From NCBI RefSeq assembly GCF_001904635.1, contig NZ_MRCB01000033.1:1-52040 (forward strand): a stretch of DNA of 52,040 bases, read 5' to 3'. The position numbers were made by a program, and so were the translations under genes. The notes beneath the pieces were generated by a model. That model saw nothing but the letters and a program-made list of their open reading frames with translations, had not been told where the DNA came from and did no database searches. This stretch comes from Hydrococcus rivularis NIES-593. Its GTDB lineage: Bacteria > Cyanobacteriota > Cyanobacteriia > Cyanobacteriales > Microcystaceae. Numbering within the stretch: the first letter of the stretch is position 1; each line of letters opens with the position of its first letter. Below are positions 1 through 8,592 of the stretch, piece after piece.

Positions 1-1506
1 TTAACTCCGTTCAAAACCAGGCTTAGAGCGTGTTGCCAATTTTCGGACGAGTCTAATGAGCTAGTTAGAAAAAGCAAGATGGATATTAAGGAGTTTGAGA
101 AAGCTCAGAAAAAGCTGCTTGAAGATCCAGAAATTGCTCAAGCTTGGTGTGAATATCAAAGCCAATTTTCCTATGTGAGCGCTTATTTTCGTAGAGCAGA
201 ACAGTATAAAAATCAGATTTCTATTGTGAATGGTAAGAAGGCAGGAACAGACATTAACCTTTATAAACTATTTCTAGAACAGTGCTTCAATTTATTACGA
301 GAAGGTGGACGATGTGGAATCATCTTGCCTACAGGAATTTATACAGATTTGGGAGCAAAACAGCTTCGAGAAATGCTGTTTATGCAATGCAAGTTGGATA
401 ATTTATTTGGTATTTCGAACGAACGATTTATTTTTGAAGGTGTTGATCACAGATTTAAGTTTTGTTTGATCGACTTTGAAAAGGGTAAATCAACTGAGAG
501 CTTTCATTCTGCTTTTCGGATTGATCCACGGGAAGCTGTTAGGCCTGACGAGTTGGCAACCTTCCTGCATGACCAAACCCAACAGCTTGAGATTCCAGTA
601 TCGCTCGTACGGCAATTATCGCCAGATTCATTGTCGGTGATGGAATTCAAGCAAGCGATCGACATCACCATAGCCAAAAAGATGCTGCAATTCCCCTTAC
701 TAGGCGAAAAGATTGAGGGCAAATGGAACCTCAAGCTGACCTGTGAATTTCACATGACGAATGACAGCTATCTCTTCAAAACTGAGCCAGCACCAGGGCG
801 ACTGCCGCTCTATGAAGGCAAAATGATCCATCAGTTTACGCATCAGTTTGCCGAGCCGCGCTATTGGGTGGATGAGCAGGAAGGGCGCAAAGCGGTTTTA
901 GGGAAAAATGGTGTGGATCAGGGTCAAAAGTTGGACTATCAGGGCTATCGATTCACTTATCGATCTGTAGCTGCTAGCACGAATGAGCGGACTTTAATTT
1001 CGTCAATCATTCCAAATAATGTCTTCTTTGGACATTCCATGAATGCTTGCGTTCTCAATGATGGAAATAATTTTTTAATTAATAATCAAGAAATTTTGTT
1101 CTTGACAGCCTGTTTAAATTCCTATGTTTTTGACTACGCCTTAAGACAAAGAGTGAGTCAAAATTTAACAATGTTTTACATCTACCAACTTCCTGTTCCT
1201 CGACTTCAAGAGGGCGACCAATGGTTTAGGGAAATCGTCGAACGAGCCGCCAAGCTCATTTGCACCACACCAGAATTTGATGATTTAGCCAAAGAAGTCG
1301 GGCTAGGCTCCCATAAAAATGGCGTAACCAATGAAATAGAACGCGGTAGACTCCGTGCTGAACTCGATGGCATCATTGCCCACCTGTACGGACTGACCGA
1401 GGCCGAATTTGCCCATATCCTCAGCACCTTTCCCCTCGTCCCCGATGCCACCAAACAAGCCGCTCTCCAAGCCTACCGCGATGTCGAACGGGGGGTGATC
1501 CCATGA
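1..1506 (+). CDS. Eco57I-like type II restriction-modification enzyme, C-terminal part (cut by window edge)
   Basis: The frame is open from base 1 through the first internal ATG at 79, so this is the 3' part of a longer gene whose methyltransferase core lies outside the window. The visible part begins just after where the NPPW/NPPY catalytic motif would be. It contains DINLYKLFLEQCFNLLREGG and GIILPTGIYTD, typical of the region following motif IV in Eco57I/type IIG and BREX PglX-like adenine methyltransferases. The later GKMIHQF...YRSVAASTNERTLISSIIP stretch, with a FYIYQLPVPR motif, matches the target-recognition half of such enzymes. An ATGA overlap joins it to a 35-residue ORF. Whether it is a complete nuclease-methylase fusion or a methylase alone cannot be told here. 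Confidence 0.8.
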   Translation, partial: LTPFKTRLRACCQFSDESNELVRKSKMDIKEFEKAQKKLLEDPEIAQAWCEYQSQFSYVSAYFRRAEQYKNQISIVNGKKAGTDINLYKLFLEQCFNLLREGGRCGIILPTGIYTDLGAKQLREMLFMQCKLDNLFGISNERFIFEGVDHRFKFCLIDFEKGKSTESFHSAFRIDPREAVRPDELATFLHDQTQQLEIPVSLVRQLSPDSLSVMEFKQAIDITIAKKMLQFPLLGEKIEGKWNLKLTCEFHMTNDSYLFKTEPAPGRLPLYEGKMIHQFTHQFAEPRYWVDEQEGRKAVLGKNGVDQGQKLDYQGYRFTYRSVAASTNERTLISSIIPNNVFFGHSMNACVLNDGNNFLINNQEILFLTACLNSYVFDYALRQRVSQNLTMFYIYQLPVPRLQEGDQWFREIVERAAKLICTTPEFDDLAKEVGLGSHKNGVTNEIERGRLRAELDGIIAHLYGLTEAEFAHILSTFPLVPDATKQAALQAYRDVERGVIP

Positions 1507-1610
1507 TTCAACCCTACGGCTTCACCAACGCAGAACTCGACGGCCTCATCAACTACGACATCAAATACCGCATGGGCAGAGATTCCGGAGGGGATGACAT
1601 GGATTTCTAA
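1503..1610 (+). CDS. Small 35-residue protein coupled to the restriction-modification gene
   Basis: The start codon overlaps the preceding stop as ATGA, which suggests translational coupling. The product is 35 residues, begins MIQPYGFTNAELDGLINYDI and ends in a KYRMGRDSGGDDMDF-like acidic tail. The NYDIKYRMG type of ending resembles the extreme C-terminus of some Eco57I-like enzymes, so it may be a detached tail or a small companion subunit. No catalytic motif is visible. Its codon use and in-frame coupling support translation, but the function is unknown. Confidence 0.5.
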   Translation: MIQPYGFTNAELDGLINYDIKYRMGRDSGGDDMDF

Positions 1611-1628
1611 TCACAGCTTACCAAACCG

Positions 1629-1880
1629 ATGCAATCAAAGAAGGAGAAACCCTATGACACAAGTAAAATCTACTACGAACCCGAAATGGAGTTGTTAACC
1701 GTTTTCTGGCAACCTCCCCGCAAAAATCAAATTGCTACAGAGCTAGGTGATGGAGTGATTTTAATTAAAGATGAAACAACAGGCGAACCGATTGGCATGG
1801 AACTGTTATCCTATCATCCTAGCGATAACCGCTTTGATGCTGTCAGCGTTGAGATAGGTCGATTGGCGGGTATTTCATGA
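1629..1880 (+). CDS. DUF2283-like small protein
   Basis: This 83-residue protein has a YYEPEMELLTVFW segment followed by GDGVILIKDETTGEPIGMELL. That is the pattern of DUF2283 proteins: a short beta-rich fold in which an aspartate-rich strand is followed by a GxxIGxEI-type turn. DUF2283 proteins are often found in small mobile or toxin-antitoxin-like gene pairs, but no function is established here. The stop overlaps the next start (ATGA at 1877), so the two are probably co-transcribed and coupled. Confidence 0.55.
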   Translation: MQSKKEKPYDTSKIYYEPEMELLTVFWQPPRKNQIATELGDGVILIKDETTGEPIGMELLSYHPSDNRFDAVSVEIGRLAGIS

Positions 1881-2269
1881 TCGCGCCCTTACAAACCATC
1901 GCCCCCGATCATCCAGCCTATCCCACTGCACTCAAAACCTGGGGTGCCTTCAGAACAGCACCGATCCTCAACACGATCGGTAATCTTGAATTTCTGACAC
2001 AGAATACGATCGCCCTTTTCTGCTCTAAACAATGTCCTGGAGATCTCATCCTTAAAACTTACGACCTCGCTCAGAGCTTGCGGGATCAAGCCATTCCCGT
2101 TATGAGCGGTTTCCATACCCCGATCGAACAAGACTGCCTCAAAATTTTGCTCTCTGGTACCCAACCCATCATCCACTGTCCTGCCCGCAGTCTCCACAAC
2201 AACGCGCTGCACCCGACCGCCGAGAGGTTATCTGTCAGAGGCAAAGATTACTTGCGGCGAGTGAGCTAA
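1877..2269 (+). CDS. DprA/Smf-like protein, C-terminally altered
   Basis: The 130-residue product shows features of the Rossmann-like SMF/DprA DNA-processing fold: LALFCSKQCPGDLI-like strand and loop, then a helix with AQSLRDQAIPVMSGFHTPIEQDCLKILLSGTQP and the CPAR signature. In related proteins the CPAR segment continues with the rest of the fold. Here the protein turns after residue ~105 into NNALHPTAERL and a basic tail, which is translated from an attC-like inverted repeat. The gene is therefore probably a shortened or recombined DprA-like protein. It is coupled to the DUF2283 gene upstream. A complete functional DprA is unlikely. Confidence 0.6.
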   Translation: MIAPLQTIAPDHPAYPTALKTWGAFRTAPILNTIGNLEFLTQNTIALFCSKQCPGDLILKTYDLAQSLRDQAIPVMSGFHTPIEQDCLKILLSGTQPIIHCPARSLHNNALHPTAERLSVRGKDYLRRVS

Positions 2270-2280
2270 GCCGTTACGCC
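2195..2280 (+). repeat. attC-like imperfect inverted repeat
   Basis: The left arm AACGCGCTGCACCCGACCGC and the right arm ending GGCGAGTGAGCTAAGCCGTTA are imperfectly complementary, as in integron attC recombination sites. The element covers the 3' end of the DprA-like ORF, which is the position an attC holds in a gene cassette. The GTTRRRY core is only partly kept (GTTACGC), and the left RYYYAAC core is poor, so it may be decayed. No integrase gene is present in the window. A related element occurs at 51431-51518 on the other strand. Confidence 0.45.
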
Positions 2281-2449
2281 AAAATCCTTTGGTTATGGTA
2301 GAATAAATGGCTGCTTGGCTGGGGCAGCTATCACTTCTCAATTTGTTTACAGGGCACCCTGAACAATTGCTCGATCTACTGAAAACAGCGTCTGCAATCC
2401 TTGATATTTCGTTCGCGATCGTCCCAGATTTGGAATTAATCAAGGCTCC

Positions 2450-3151
2450 CTACCGATCGTTTTGCTCCAGTAACTGACTTAAGTCTTGCAAGCGATCGCG
2501 ATCGCGCAACTCAATTTGTGCCCCACGAACCATAATCATTCCTTCACGGCTGAGCCGATCAAAGGCTCTAGAGAGGGTAGCTGGAATAGTGCCGAGGGCA
2601 GCAGCCAGTTGACTTTTGCTCAAATCTAACTCGACTACACAGGGGTTATTTGTGCGATCGCTCAAATTCAGTAAGTAGGTTGCGAGGCGTTGGGGGACTT
2701 CTTTAAATGAAAGATCTTCGATCAACTGACTGAGATTACGGGCATGTTGGGACAGGCTAATGAGCATGGTAATCGCGATATCAGGATACTGATGGAGCAA
2801 CTCAATAAAAGCAGTGCGGGGCAGAAAAATTACCTCTGATGGCTCGATCGCGGCTGCCGATGCTGGAAAATCTTGACCATCTAGGGCGGGAACTTCGGCA
2901 AAATGGTCTCCTGGACCGAAAAAATGGAGTATTTGCTCCTTCCCTTGCGCTGATAACTTAAAAGCCTTTACCCGACCTGTTTTCACAACAAAAAAGCCCG
3001 TCGCCGCGCTGCCCTGATGAAAGATATATTCTCCCTTTTGGAAAATATGTAATTGAGCAATATCAGCGAGCGATCGCAGTTGCAATGGGCTTAATCCGCG
3101 AAAGATTGGTGTCGTTTTGAGCCAGTGGGATAAGTCGATGGCGGCAGGCAT
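2450..3151 (-). CDS. Crp/Fnr-family regulator, probable Dnr/NnrR-type nitric-oxide sensor
   Basis: The 233-residue protein has an N-terminal cyclic-nucleotide-binding-like beta roll (about residues 20-130, with GEYIFHQGSAATGFFVVKTGRVKAF) and a C-terminal Crp-type helix-turn-helix (LDLSKSQLAAALGTIPATLSRAFDRLSREGMI, about 175-205). There is no cluster of N-terminal cysteines, so an Fnr-type iron-sulfur cluster is unlikely. It is divergent from the nitric oxide reductase gene, and a perfect TTGAC-N4-GTCAA palindrome lies between them. This supports a Dnr/NnrR role in switching on the NO-detoxification genes. The regulator class is secure; the NO ligand is inference from context. Confidence 0.8.
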   Translation of the reverse strand: MPAAIDLSHWLKTTPIFRGLSPLQLRSLADIAQLHIFQKGEYIFHQGSAATGFFVVKTGRVKAFKLSAQGKEQILHFFGPGDHFAEVPALDGQDFPASAAAIEPSEVIFLPRTAFIELLHQYPDIAITMLISLSQHARNLSQLIEDLSFKEVPQRLATYLLNLSDRTNNPCVVELDLSKSQLAAALGTIPATLSRAFDRLSREGMIMVRGAQIELRDRDRLQDLSQLLEQNDR

Positions 3152-3576
3152 GGGTTTTGGGGTGCGAACGCCGATAGGTTGTGCCTATACTCAGATACTA
3201 TCGTGATATATTATAGAATTTTTGCCATTTAGGTTAGGACACCCAGTAACGTTACAATCTATCGCTCGTCACTATAGCCCTCTGGATGGGGACGATTAGC
3301 GGCTGCTATATTGCCAGGTTGCAATTCATCTTCCCCCTAATCAAGAATCATGGGAGCAGCCCTTCCTGGAGCTTTATGTTGATGCCTGTCTTCGTCGGCT
3401 CCCTCATCATCACTTTTGTGCCCAGTAGAAGTTACTCCCAGCATTGGCTGTAGTAAATTTTCAGGTTGTGCATTTTCATTTTTATACATTCATTAATGTC
3501 GAGAAGGCACTGGTATCAAGTCCCGAATCGCACAGCCTTCTGGCATCGACAATCTTCAAGTTTTTTTAGGCAGGAT

Positions 3577-3590
3577 TTGACTTAAGTCAA
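3577..3590. promoter_or_regulatory. Dnr/Fnr-type operator, perfect palindrome
   Basis: TTGACTTAAGTCAA is a perfect 14-bp palindrome that fits the TTGAT-N4-ATCAA consensus of Fnr/Dnr regulators, with C/G in place of T/A at the inner positions. It lies about 160 bp before norB and about 430 bp before the divergent regulator gene, so it most likely serves norB. A 11-bp direct repeat GATCGATACTA follows at 3605-3627. The rest of the 3152-3750 intergenic stretch holds a GTAACGTTAC palindrome at 3246-3255 and no gene I can support. Confidence 0.65.
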
Positions 3591-3750
3591 AGCATGTTTG
3601 GCAAGATCGATACTAGGATCGATACTAAGCTGAGTTAGCTGGATCGACCTTGTGAACCGGCTCGAATAGGAAGACTCTAAGAGGATTGCTTTTCTGGTCT
3701 TTTCTAGTCGAGGTTCTGTGACTGGATTACCAAACTTTGTAACGATCATT

Positions 3751-6060
3751 ATGGCAAATCCAACCTTTGATATAGCAGTACCCATTCGTAAGCCAGGCAG
3801 GCAGTTAAGCTTGCCCGCCTGGCTTGTATCGATCTGCATTGTTACCTTTACAGTTTTACTTTCAGCCGGGGCAGCGATTTATAAAAATGCGCCGCCCATT
3901 CCGGCGACCATCGTCTCGCCACGCCAGGAAGTGATTTTAACCCAGGAGAACATTCAATCGGGTCAGGAAACCTATCTGGCACGGGGGGGGCAACATATTG
4001 GCAGTATCTGGGGGCATGGTAGCTACCTCGCTCCTGATTGGACGGCTGATGTGTTGCATCGCTGGGGTTTGGCGACGGCGGGGGTGCTGTACAACGGCGA
4101 TGCGAATTTCGCGCAGGCGGATTGGGAAGCCCTATCGGCGAGCGATCGCGCCCTGTTGCAGGTCAAGCTACGCGACGAATTTAAGACCAATCGCTACGAC
4201 CCCGATACGGGCCGCTTGACGCTGACCGCTGCCCAAACCCAAGGGTTACACCAGGTCTTTGCGGACTATCAAACCCTGTTGTCCCAGGGGTCAGCCGTGC
4301 ATTCCATTCCCAGCGGTTGGTTTACCGATGTTGGGCAAATCCGGGATGTCACGGCATTTTTTAGCTGGACTGCCTGGGCTGCCGCCGCTAACCGACCGAA
4401 TGCGCTCTTTTCCTATACCGCCAACTGGCCCCACGATGACCTGATCGGTAACCAGGCGCCGGCGCAGTTCCTGATCTGGTCGATCGTATCCGTGATTGTA
4501 CTGATTGCCGCGATCGCCTTTTTCCTGTTTGTCTATCTCACTCAAGAAGAGGCCTACAAGGTTCTCCCTGTCGCCACGCGTCCGGCTATTCGTCTGGCTA
4601 CCCCCAGCCAACGAGTGACAACGCTCTTTTTTGCCGTTGCCATGACTCTGTTTTTGGTACAGATTTTGATGGGAATGGTGACGGCGCACTATGCGGTGGA
4701 AGGGGAAGGTTTCTATGGGATACCCATTCAGCAGTATTTACCCTATGCCGCCTCCCGCACCTGGCATTTACAACTGGCGGTGTTTTGGATTGCCACCTGT
4801 TGGCTGGCGGCGGGACTCTATTTTGGGCCGCGCTTTGGCAAGCATGAACCTCAGGGGCAAGCCTGGGGCAATGGTGGCTTACTCGCCGCTCTAACCGTAG
4901 TGGTCGTCGGCTCCTTGGTTGGTTCCTGGGCGGGTATTCAGGGCTGGCTGGGGGATAAAAGCTTTTGGTTTGGGCACCAGGGCTATGAGTATGTGGAATT
5001 GGGTCGCCTCTGGCAACTATTGCTAATTGGCGGTATGGTGTTCTGGCTCTGGCTGATGTATCGCGCTCTCAAACCTGCGCTCAAGGCGGAAGGCAGCAAA
5101 ACGGGGCTCAATCACTTCTTCCTCTACAGTGCGATTACGATTCCGCTCTTCTATGCATCGGGATTGATGTACACTAACCATACGCCGCTGAGCGTGGCAG
5201 AATACTGGCGCTGGTGGGTGGTGCATCTGTGGGTGGAAGGGTTCTTTGAGGTGTTTGCCACGGTGGCGATCGCCTACCTCTGTAGCGAACTGGGTTTCCT
5301 GAAGCGTTCCTCTGCCCTGCGTGCGACCTATCTGACGACGATTCTCTATCTGGGTAGCGGTGTGATTGGCACGCTGCATCACCTGTATTTTGCGGGTACC
5401 CCCGTGTTTATCACCGCGATGGGATCGGTGGCCTCGGCGCTAGAAGTCGTCCCCCTGACATTGATTGGCTTTGAGGTAGTGAAGTCGCTGAAACTTTCCC
5501 AAGAGGCGCAGGGATTTTATCGGATGCCGCTCCAGTTCTTTATTGCCACCTGTTTCTGGAATTTGGTGGGGGCGGGTGTCTTTGGCTTTTTGATCAATCC
5601 ACCGATCGTCCTCTATTACTCCCAAGGGCTGAATACGACGCCGATCCATGCCCATTCCGCCCTCTATGGTGTCTATGGGTCGTTGGCGATCGCGCTCATG
5701 CTCTTTGCCCTGCGGGAAATCACTCCCGATCGCGCCTGGGATGAGAAGAAAATAAACTTTGCCTTTTGGTGGATCAACGGCGGACTGGTACTGATGATGG
5801 TCATGGGTCTGATTCCCAACGGTTTCTACCAACTGGTGCAATCGGTCAACCACGGCACTTGGTACGCCCGCAGCGCCGAAGTGATTAGTTCGCCTTGGAT
5901 GCAGTGGACCGTGTGGTTGCGGATTCCCGGCGATATTGTGTTTGCCGTGGGAGCCGTCATGCTGGTGTATTGCGTTGGGCGATCGCTGGTGGGTATTTTC
6001 CAGCAACCTACCCAGGCGCAACCGCCCGAATTTCTCGCGGCTGAAACCACTACACACTAA
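3751..6060 (+). CDS. norB: Quinol-dependent nitric oxide reductase (qNOR)
   Basis: This integral membrane enzyme reduces two NO to N2O with electrons from quinol. The length (769 residues from ATG 3751; a GTG at 3718 would add 11) is that of the fused qNOR type, which joins the NorC-like periplasmic part to the NorB core. The N-terminal GGQHIGSIWGHGSYLAPDWTAD segment follows the first membrane helix. Downstream are the haem and FeB ligand motifs: RTWHLQLAVFW, VVHLWVEGFFEV (His plus the conserved Glu), GTLHHLYF (His-His pair) and PIHAHSALYG. About 14 membrane helices can be traced. It heads a run of five same-strand genes. Base composition looks richer in G+C than the cysS side, hinting at separate ancestry. 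Confidence 0.93.
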   Translation: MANPTFDIAVPIRKPGRQLSLPAWLVSICIVTFTVLLSAGAAIYKNAPPIPATIVSPRQEVILTQENIQSGQETYLARGGQHIGSIWGHGSYLAPDWTADVLHRWGLATAGVLYNGDANFAQADWEALSASDRALLQVKLRDEFKTNRYDPDTGRLTLTAAQTQGLHQVFADYQTLLSQGSAVHSIPSGWFTDVGQIRDVTAFFSWTAWAAAANRPNALFSYTANWPHDDLIGNQAPAQFLIWSIVSVIVLIAAIAFFLFVYLTQEEAYKVLPVATRPAIRLATPSQRVTTLFFAVAMTLFLVQILMGMVTAHYAVEGEGFYGIPIQQYLPYAASRTWHLQLAVFWIATCWLAAGLYFGPRFGKHEPQGQAWGNGGLLAALTVVVVGSLVGSWAGIQGWLGDKSFWFGHQGYEYVELGRLWQLLLIGGMVFWLWLMYRALKPALKAEGSKTGLNHFFLYSAITIPLFYASGLMYTNHTPLSVAEYWRWWVVHLWVEGFFEVFATVAIAYLCSELGFLKRSSALRATYLTTILYLGSGVIGTLHHLYFAGTPVFITAMGSVASALEVVPLTLIGFEVVKSLKLSQEAQGFYRMPLQFFIATCFWNLVGAGVFGFLINPPIVLYYSQGLNTTPIHAHSALYGVYGSLAIALMLFALREITPDRAWDEKKINFAFWWINGGLVLMMVMGLIPNGFYQLVQSVNHGTWYARSAEVISSPWMQWTVWLRIPGDIVFAVGAVMLVYCVGRSLVGIFQQPTQAQPPEFLAAETTTH

Positions 6061-6094
6061 AAAAACATACAAACCTACGCAAGGACAACAACGA

Positions 6095-6433
6095 ATGGCA
6101 ACATTATTTGAGCAACTGGGTGGAGCAGAAGCGATCGACTTGGCTGTAGATAAATTCTACGAACGGGTGTTGGCTGATGAACGGATCAAACACTTTTTTG
6201 CCAATACCGATATGGCGAAACAACGGGCACATCAAAAAGCCTTTCTTACCTACGCCTTTGGTGGCACGGATAAATACAGCGGCAGCGATATGCGGGAAGC
6301 GCATAAAGCCCTGGTCGTTGAGCAAGGCTTAAACCACGAGCATTTTGACGCGGTTGCCGAAGATCTGATGCTTACTGTGGCTCGACTTAGGAGTTGTAGC
6401 TTGTACTCTCAGAACTCTCGGAGACGACTATGA
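6095..6433 (+). CDS. glbN: Group 1 truncated haemoglobin with shortened C-terminus
   Basis: The 112-residue protein starts MATLFEQLGG and keeps the 2/2 globin fold signatures: FYERVLADE (Tyr22 at B10), FFANTDM, FLTYAFGG and MREAHKALV. His70 is the proximal F8 ligand and His46 lies at E10. These match the bis-histidine haem ligands known from Synechocystis GlbN. The C-terminus after residue ~94 does not look like the family's helix H: it reads ARLRSCSLYSQNSRRRL and stops about 10 residues early. The family residue His117, which cross-links to haem in Synechocystis, is therefore missing. The stop overlaps the ric start (ATGA). A role in NO dioxygenation or NO binding fits the operon. Confidence 0.9.
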   Translation: MATLFEQLGGAEAIDLAVDKFYERVLADERIKHFFANTDMAKQRAHQKAFLTYAFGGTDKYSGSDMREAHKALVVEQGLNHEHFDAVAEDLMLTVARLRSCSLYSQNSRRRL

Positions 6434-7149
6434 CCACTCTGCAAATCAACAACACCGTCGGCGCGATCGTCCGCGATCGCCCCTCCCTCTCCCGCCTATT
6501 CGAGCAAGCCCAAGTCGATTATTGCTGTGGCGGCAAAAAGACTCTAGCAGAAGCTTGTGCCCAGCGCGGGATCGATCCCCAAGTCTTCCTCGCGCAGTTA
6601 GAAGCCTATATTGCAGCCACACCCGCGCCAGAAAGCAATCTCAGCGACCTGTCTTTAACGGAACTTGCCAACCATATAGAGCAAATCCACCATGCCTACT
6701 TGCATACCGAACTGCCCCGTTTAGAAAAACTGGTCACCAAGGTGGCAACCGTCCACGGCGAGAAAGAACCGCGCTTGCGACAAATTCAGGACATTTTTCT
6801 AGCCATCGCTGCCGAACTCACCACGCACCTGATGAAGGAGGAGCAGGTCTTGTTTCCCATGATTCGGCAGTTAGAAGCCAGCGATACTGTGCCCGTCTTT
6901 CACTGCGGGACGCTGGCGAATCTCATTCAGCAGATGGAATTGGAACATGAGGAAACCGGGGCCGCCCTCGTCCAACTGCGCCAACTGACCGATAATTTCA
7001 CCCCACCAGACTGGGCTTGCAATACCTATCGGGCGATGCTCGATGCCCTGCACACCTTTGAACAGGATATGCACCAACATGTTCATAAGGAAAATAATCT
7101 GTTGTTTCCCCAGGCGATCGCCCTAGAGCAAACCAAAGGAAAACGCTAA
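6430..7149 (+). CDS. ric: Iron-sulfur cluster repair di-iron protein (Ric/YtfE/ScdA family)
   Basis: The protein repairs iron-sulfur clusters damaged by NO or oxidants. Residues 1-60 form the ScdA_N/DUF542 domain with the DYCCGGKKTL motif (Cys32-Cys33). The rest is a hemerythrin-like four-helix bundle whose iron ligands can be read: HH at 87-88, HLMKEE (His133, Glu137), LEHEE (His173) and MHQHVHKEN (His215-His219). The length of 239 residues is normal for the family. It is translationally coupled at both ends, overlapping the globin stop (ATGA) and the next start (TAATG), so it is firmly part of the NO-stress operon. Confidence 0.93.
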   Translation: MTTLQINNTVGAIVRDRPSLSRLFEQAQVDYCCGGKKTLAEACAQRGIDPQVFLAQLEAYIAATPAPESNLSDLSLTELANHIEQIHHAYLHTELPRLEKLVTKVATVHGEKEPRLRQIQDIFLAIAAELTTHLMKEEQVLFPMIRQLEASDTVPVFHCGTLANLIQQMELEHEETGAALVQLRQLTDNFTPPDWACNTYRAMLDALHTFEQDMHQHVHKENNLLFPQAIALEQTKGKR

Positions 7150-7595
7150 TGCTATTCAAAATTCTGGTGATTCTCCATACCCTGGGTGCCACAATCTGGA
7201 CGGGAGGTCATCTGGTACTTGCTCTCACCGTACTACCCCAAGCATTGAAGCAGCGCGACCCCGATCGCATCCATCAATTTGAATCCCACTTTGAGGGGTT
7301 GGGCTTATTGGCGCTTTTGCTTCAGGTGCTGACAGGGCTGTGGCTCACCTGGATTTATTTTCCCAAGCTGGAACATTTCTGGGCGTTTGATTCCTATCTA
7401 TCTACTTACATTGGCATCAAACTGCTGTTATTGTTGGGGACGCTAGCTCTGGCCATTCACGCCCGCTTTTTTATCATTCCCAACCTTAGCAAAGACACCC
7501 TCAACCGCCTCGCTTGGCACATTGGGGGAGTCACCATCCTAGCGATTGGGTTTGTCATTATCGGCGCAGGAATTCGCCTGGGCGGACTCAGCTAA
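7149..7595 (+). CDS. CopD-like small integral membrane protein
   Basis: The 148-residue protein has four hydrophobic segments (about 3-25, 48-72, 83-108, 122-145). The first contains ILHTLGATIWTGGHLVLA, the His- and Trp-Gly-Gly-His-bearing helix seen in CopD/DUF2214-like proteins that may bind haem or copper. Start and preceding stop overlap (TAATG), so it is co-translated with ric. In an NO-reductase operon it could help haem or copper insertion or protect the membrane, but this is inference. The substrate is unknown. Confidence 0.7.
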   Translation: MLFKILVILHTLGATIWTGGHLVLALTVLPQALKQRDPDRIHQFESHFEGLGLLALLLQVLTGLWLTWIYFPKLEHFWAFDSYLSTYIGIKLLLLLGTLALAIHARFFIIPNLSKDTLNRLAWHIGGVTILAIGFVIIGAGIRLGGLS

Positions 7596-7650
7596 TGACA
7601 CACCTCATTTCTGTTTGATTCCAGCGATGCATTTGAGACTAGAAGACTCA

Positions 7651-8508
7651 ATGATGGCACTTTCTAATACCAACCCACCTGTCGAAAACGAGGGCGTTCA
7701 ACTTTCGGTTAGTCCCTCCCCCCATGCACCAACTTGGTATCGCCCGACGATTTCACCGGAGCATGGCGTTTATATTGTCCTGTTGGTATCGTTTCTGACC
7801 GGGGCCGCAGCGGCTCAACAATGGACACTGGCAACCACCCTGGCATTCATTTGTGCCTTTGCCGGGTTTCAAGCCGAACACCCCTTGGTACTGCAAATCA
7901 AACAGCGACGCACTTGGAAACCCCGATATCTCCTGTGGGGCAGTCTTTATGGGGGACTCTCCTTGAGCCTTGCCATTTATCTGTATCTGCAAGTTCCAGT
8001 CCTGCTATGGCTTTATCTAGGCGCGATCGCGGCTTTGATCGTCGATGCCGTCTCAGTCTTCTATCGACAGCAGAAATCCATTGGCAATGAACTCCTAACG
8101 TTTGCTGCTGTTTGCCTCGCCGCCCCCTTTGCCGCGATCGCCACAACCAAAACCGTAACCCTCTCTTTCTGGGGGCTATGGCTGTTGAATACGCTCTTTT
8201 TTAGCAGCGCAATTTTTACCGTGAAACTCCGCAAACCCAAGACCCAAGCCCTAACGCCGGGGCTGATTTATCATGGAGTCGCCACGCTGATTATCTTCGG
8301 GTTGTGGTATGGTGGCGGGTTGACAACGCTAGCGGCGGTCGCCTTTGGAATTGTCCTGCTCAAATTTGGGTTCATCCTCTGGCGACGAGACTGGTATAAA
8401 ACCACGAAGATTCAGAATGTCGCTATACTGGAAACCCTCTCAGCGGTTGTGTTCTTTCTCTTGACCGCGATCTCTCTATTGCCCAACTATCCTGTTGCTG
8501 CGGCATAA
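7651..8508 (+). CDS. YwiC-like membrane protein
   Basis: The protein of about 285 residues resembles the YwiC-like family: a cytoplasmic WYRPTISPEHGVYIVLL start (the PxEHG motif), then alternating hydrophobic helices and a charged QQKSIGNELL loop. Roughly nine membrane segments are visible. Several starts are possible; ATG 7651/7654 gives a normal N-terminus, whereas a longer frame from 7546 would overlap the CopD-like gene. In Bacillus, ywiC lies beside narK and fnr, so its presence behind an NO reductase fits an anaerobic or nitrogen-oxide link. Its biochemical role is not established. Confidence 0.75.
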   Translation: MMALSNTNPPVENEGVQLSVSPSPHAPTWYRPTISPEHGVYIVLLVSFLTGAAAAQQWTLATTLAFICAFAGFQAEHPLVLQIKQRRTWKPRYLLWGSLYGGLSLSLAIYLYLQVPVLLWLYLGAIAALIVDAVSVFYRQQKSIGNELLTFAAVCLAAPFAAIATTKTVTLSFWGLWLLNTLFFSSAIFTVKLRKPKTQALTPGLIYHGVATLIIFGLWYGGGLTTLAAVAFGIVLLKFGFILWRRDWYKTTKIQNVAILETLSAVVFFLLTAISLLPNYPVAAA

Positions 8509-8592
8509 CAATCCGCTTGCACACAGCAATGGTTAGTTGAATCCGAAAGATTTTGGCGACGGGTGATGGGCAACGTTAAAAATTTAGTTATC

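Noticed and set aside
2307-2477. 56-residue ORF overlapping the 3' end of the Crp/Fnr gene
   Set aside because: It overlaps the end of a conserved gene on the other strand and has no family resemblance.
5440-6072. 210-residue reverse-strand ORF within norB
   Set aside because: It is antisense to a conserved reading frame and has biased His/Gln-rich composition, a typical shadow ORF.
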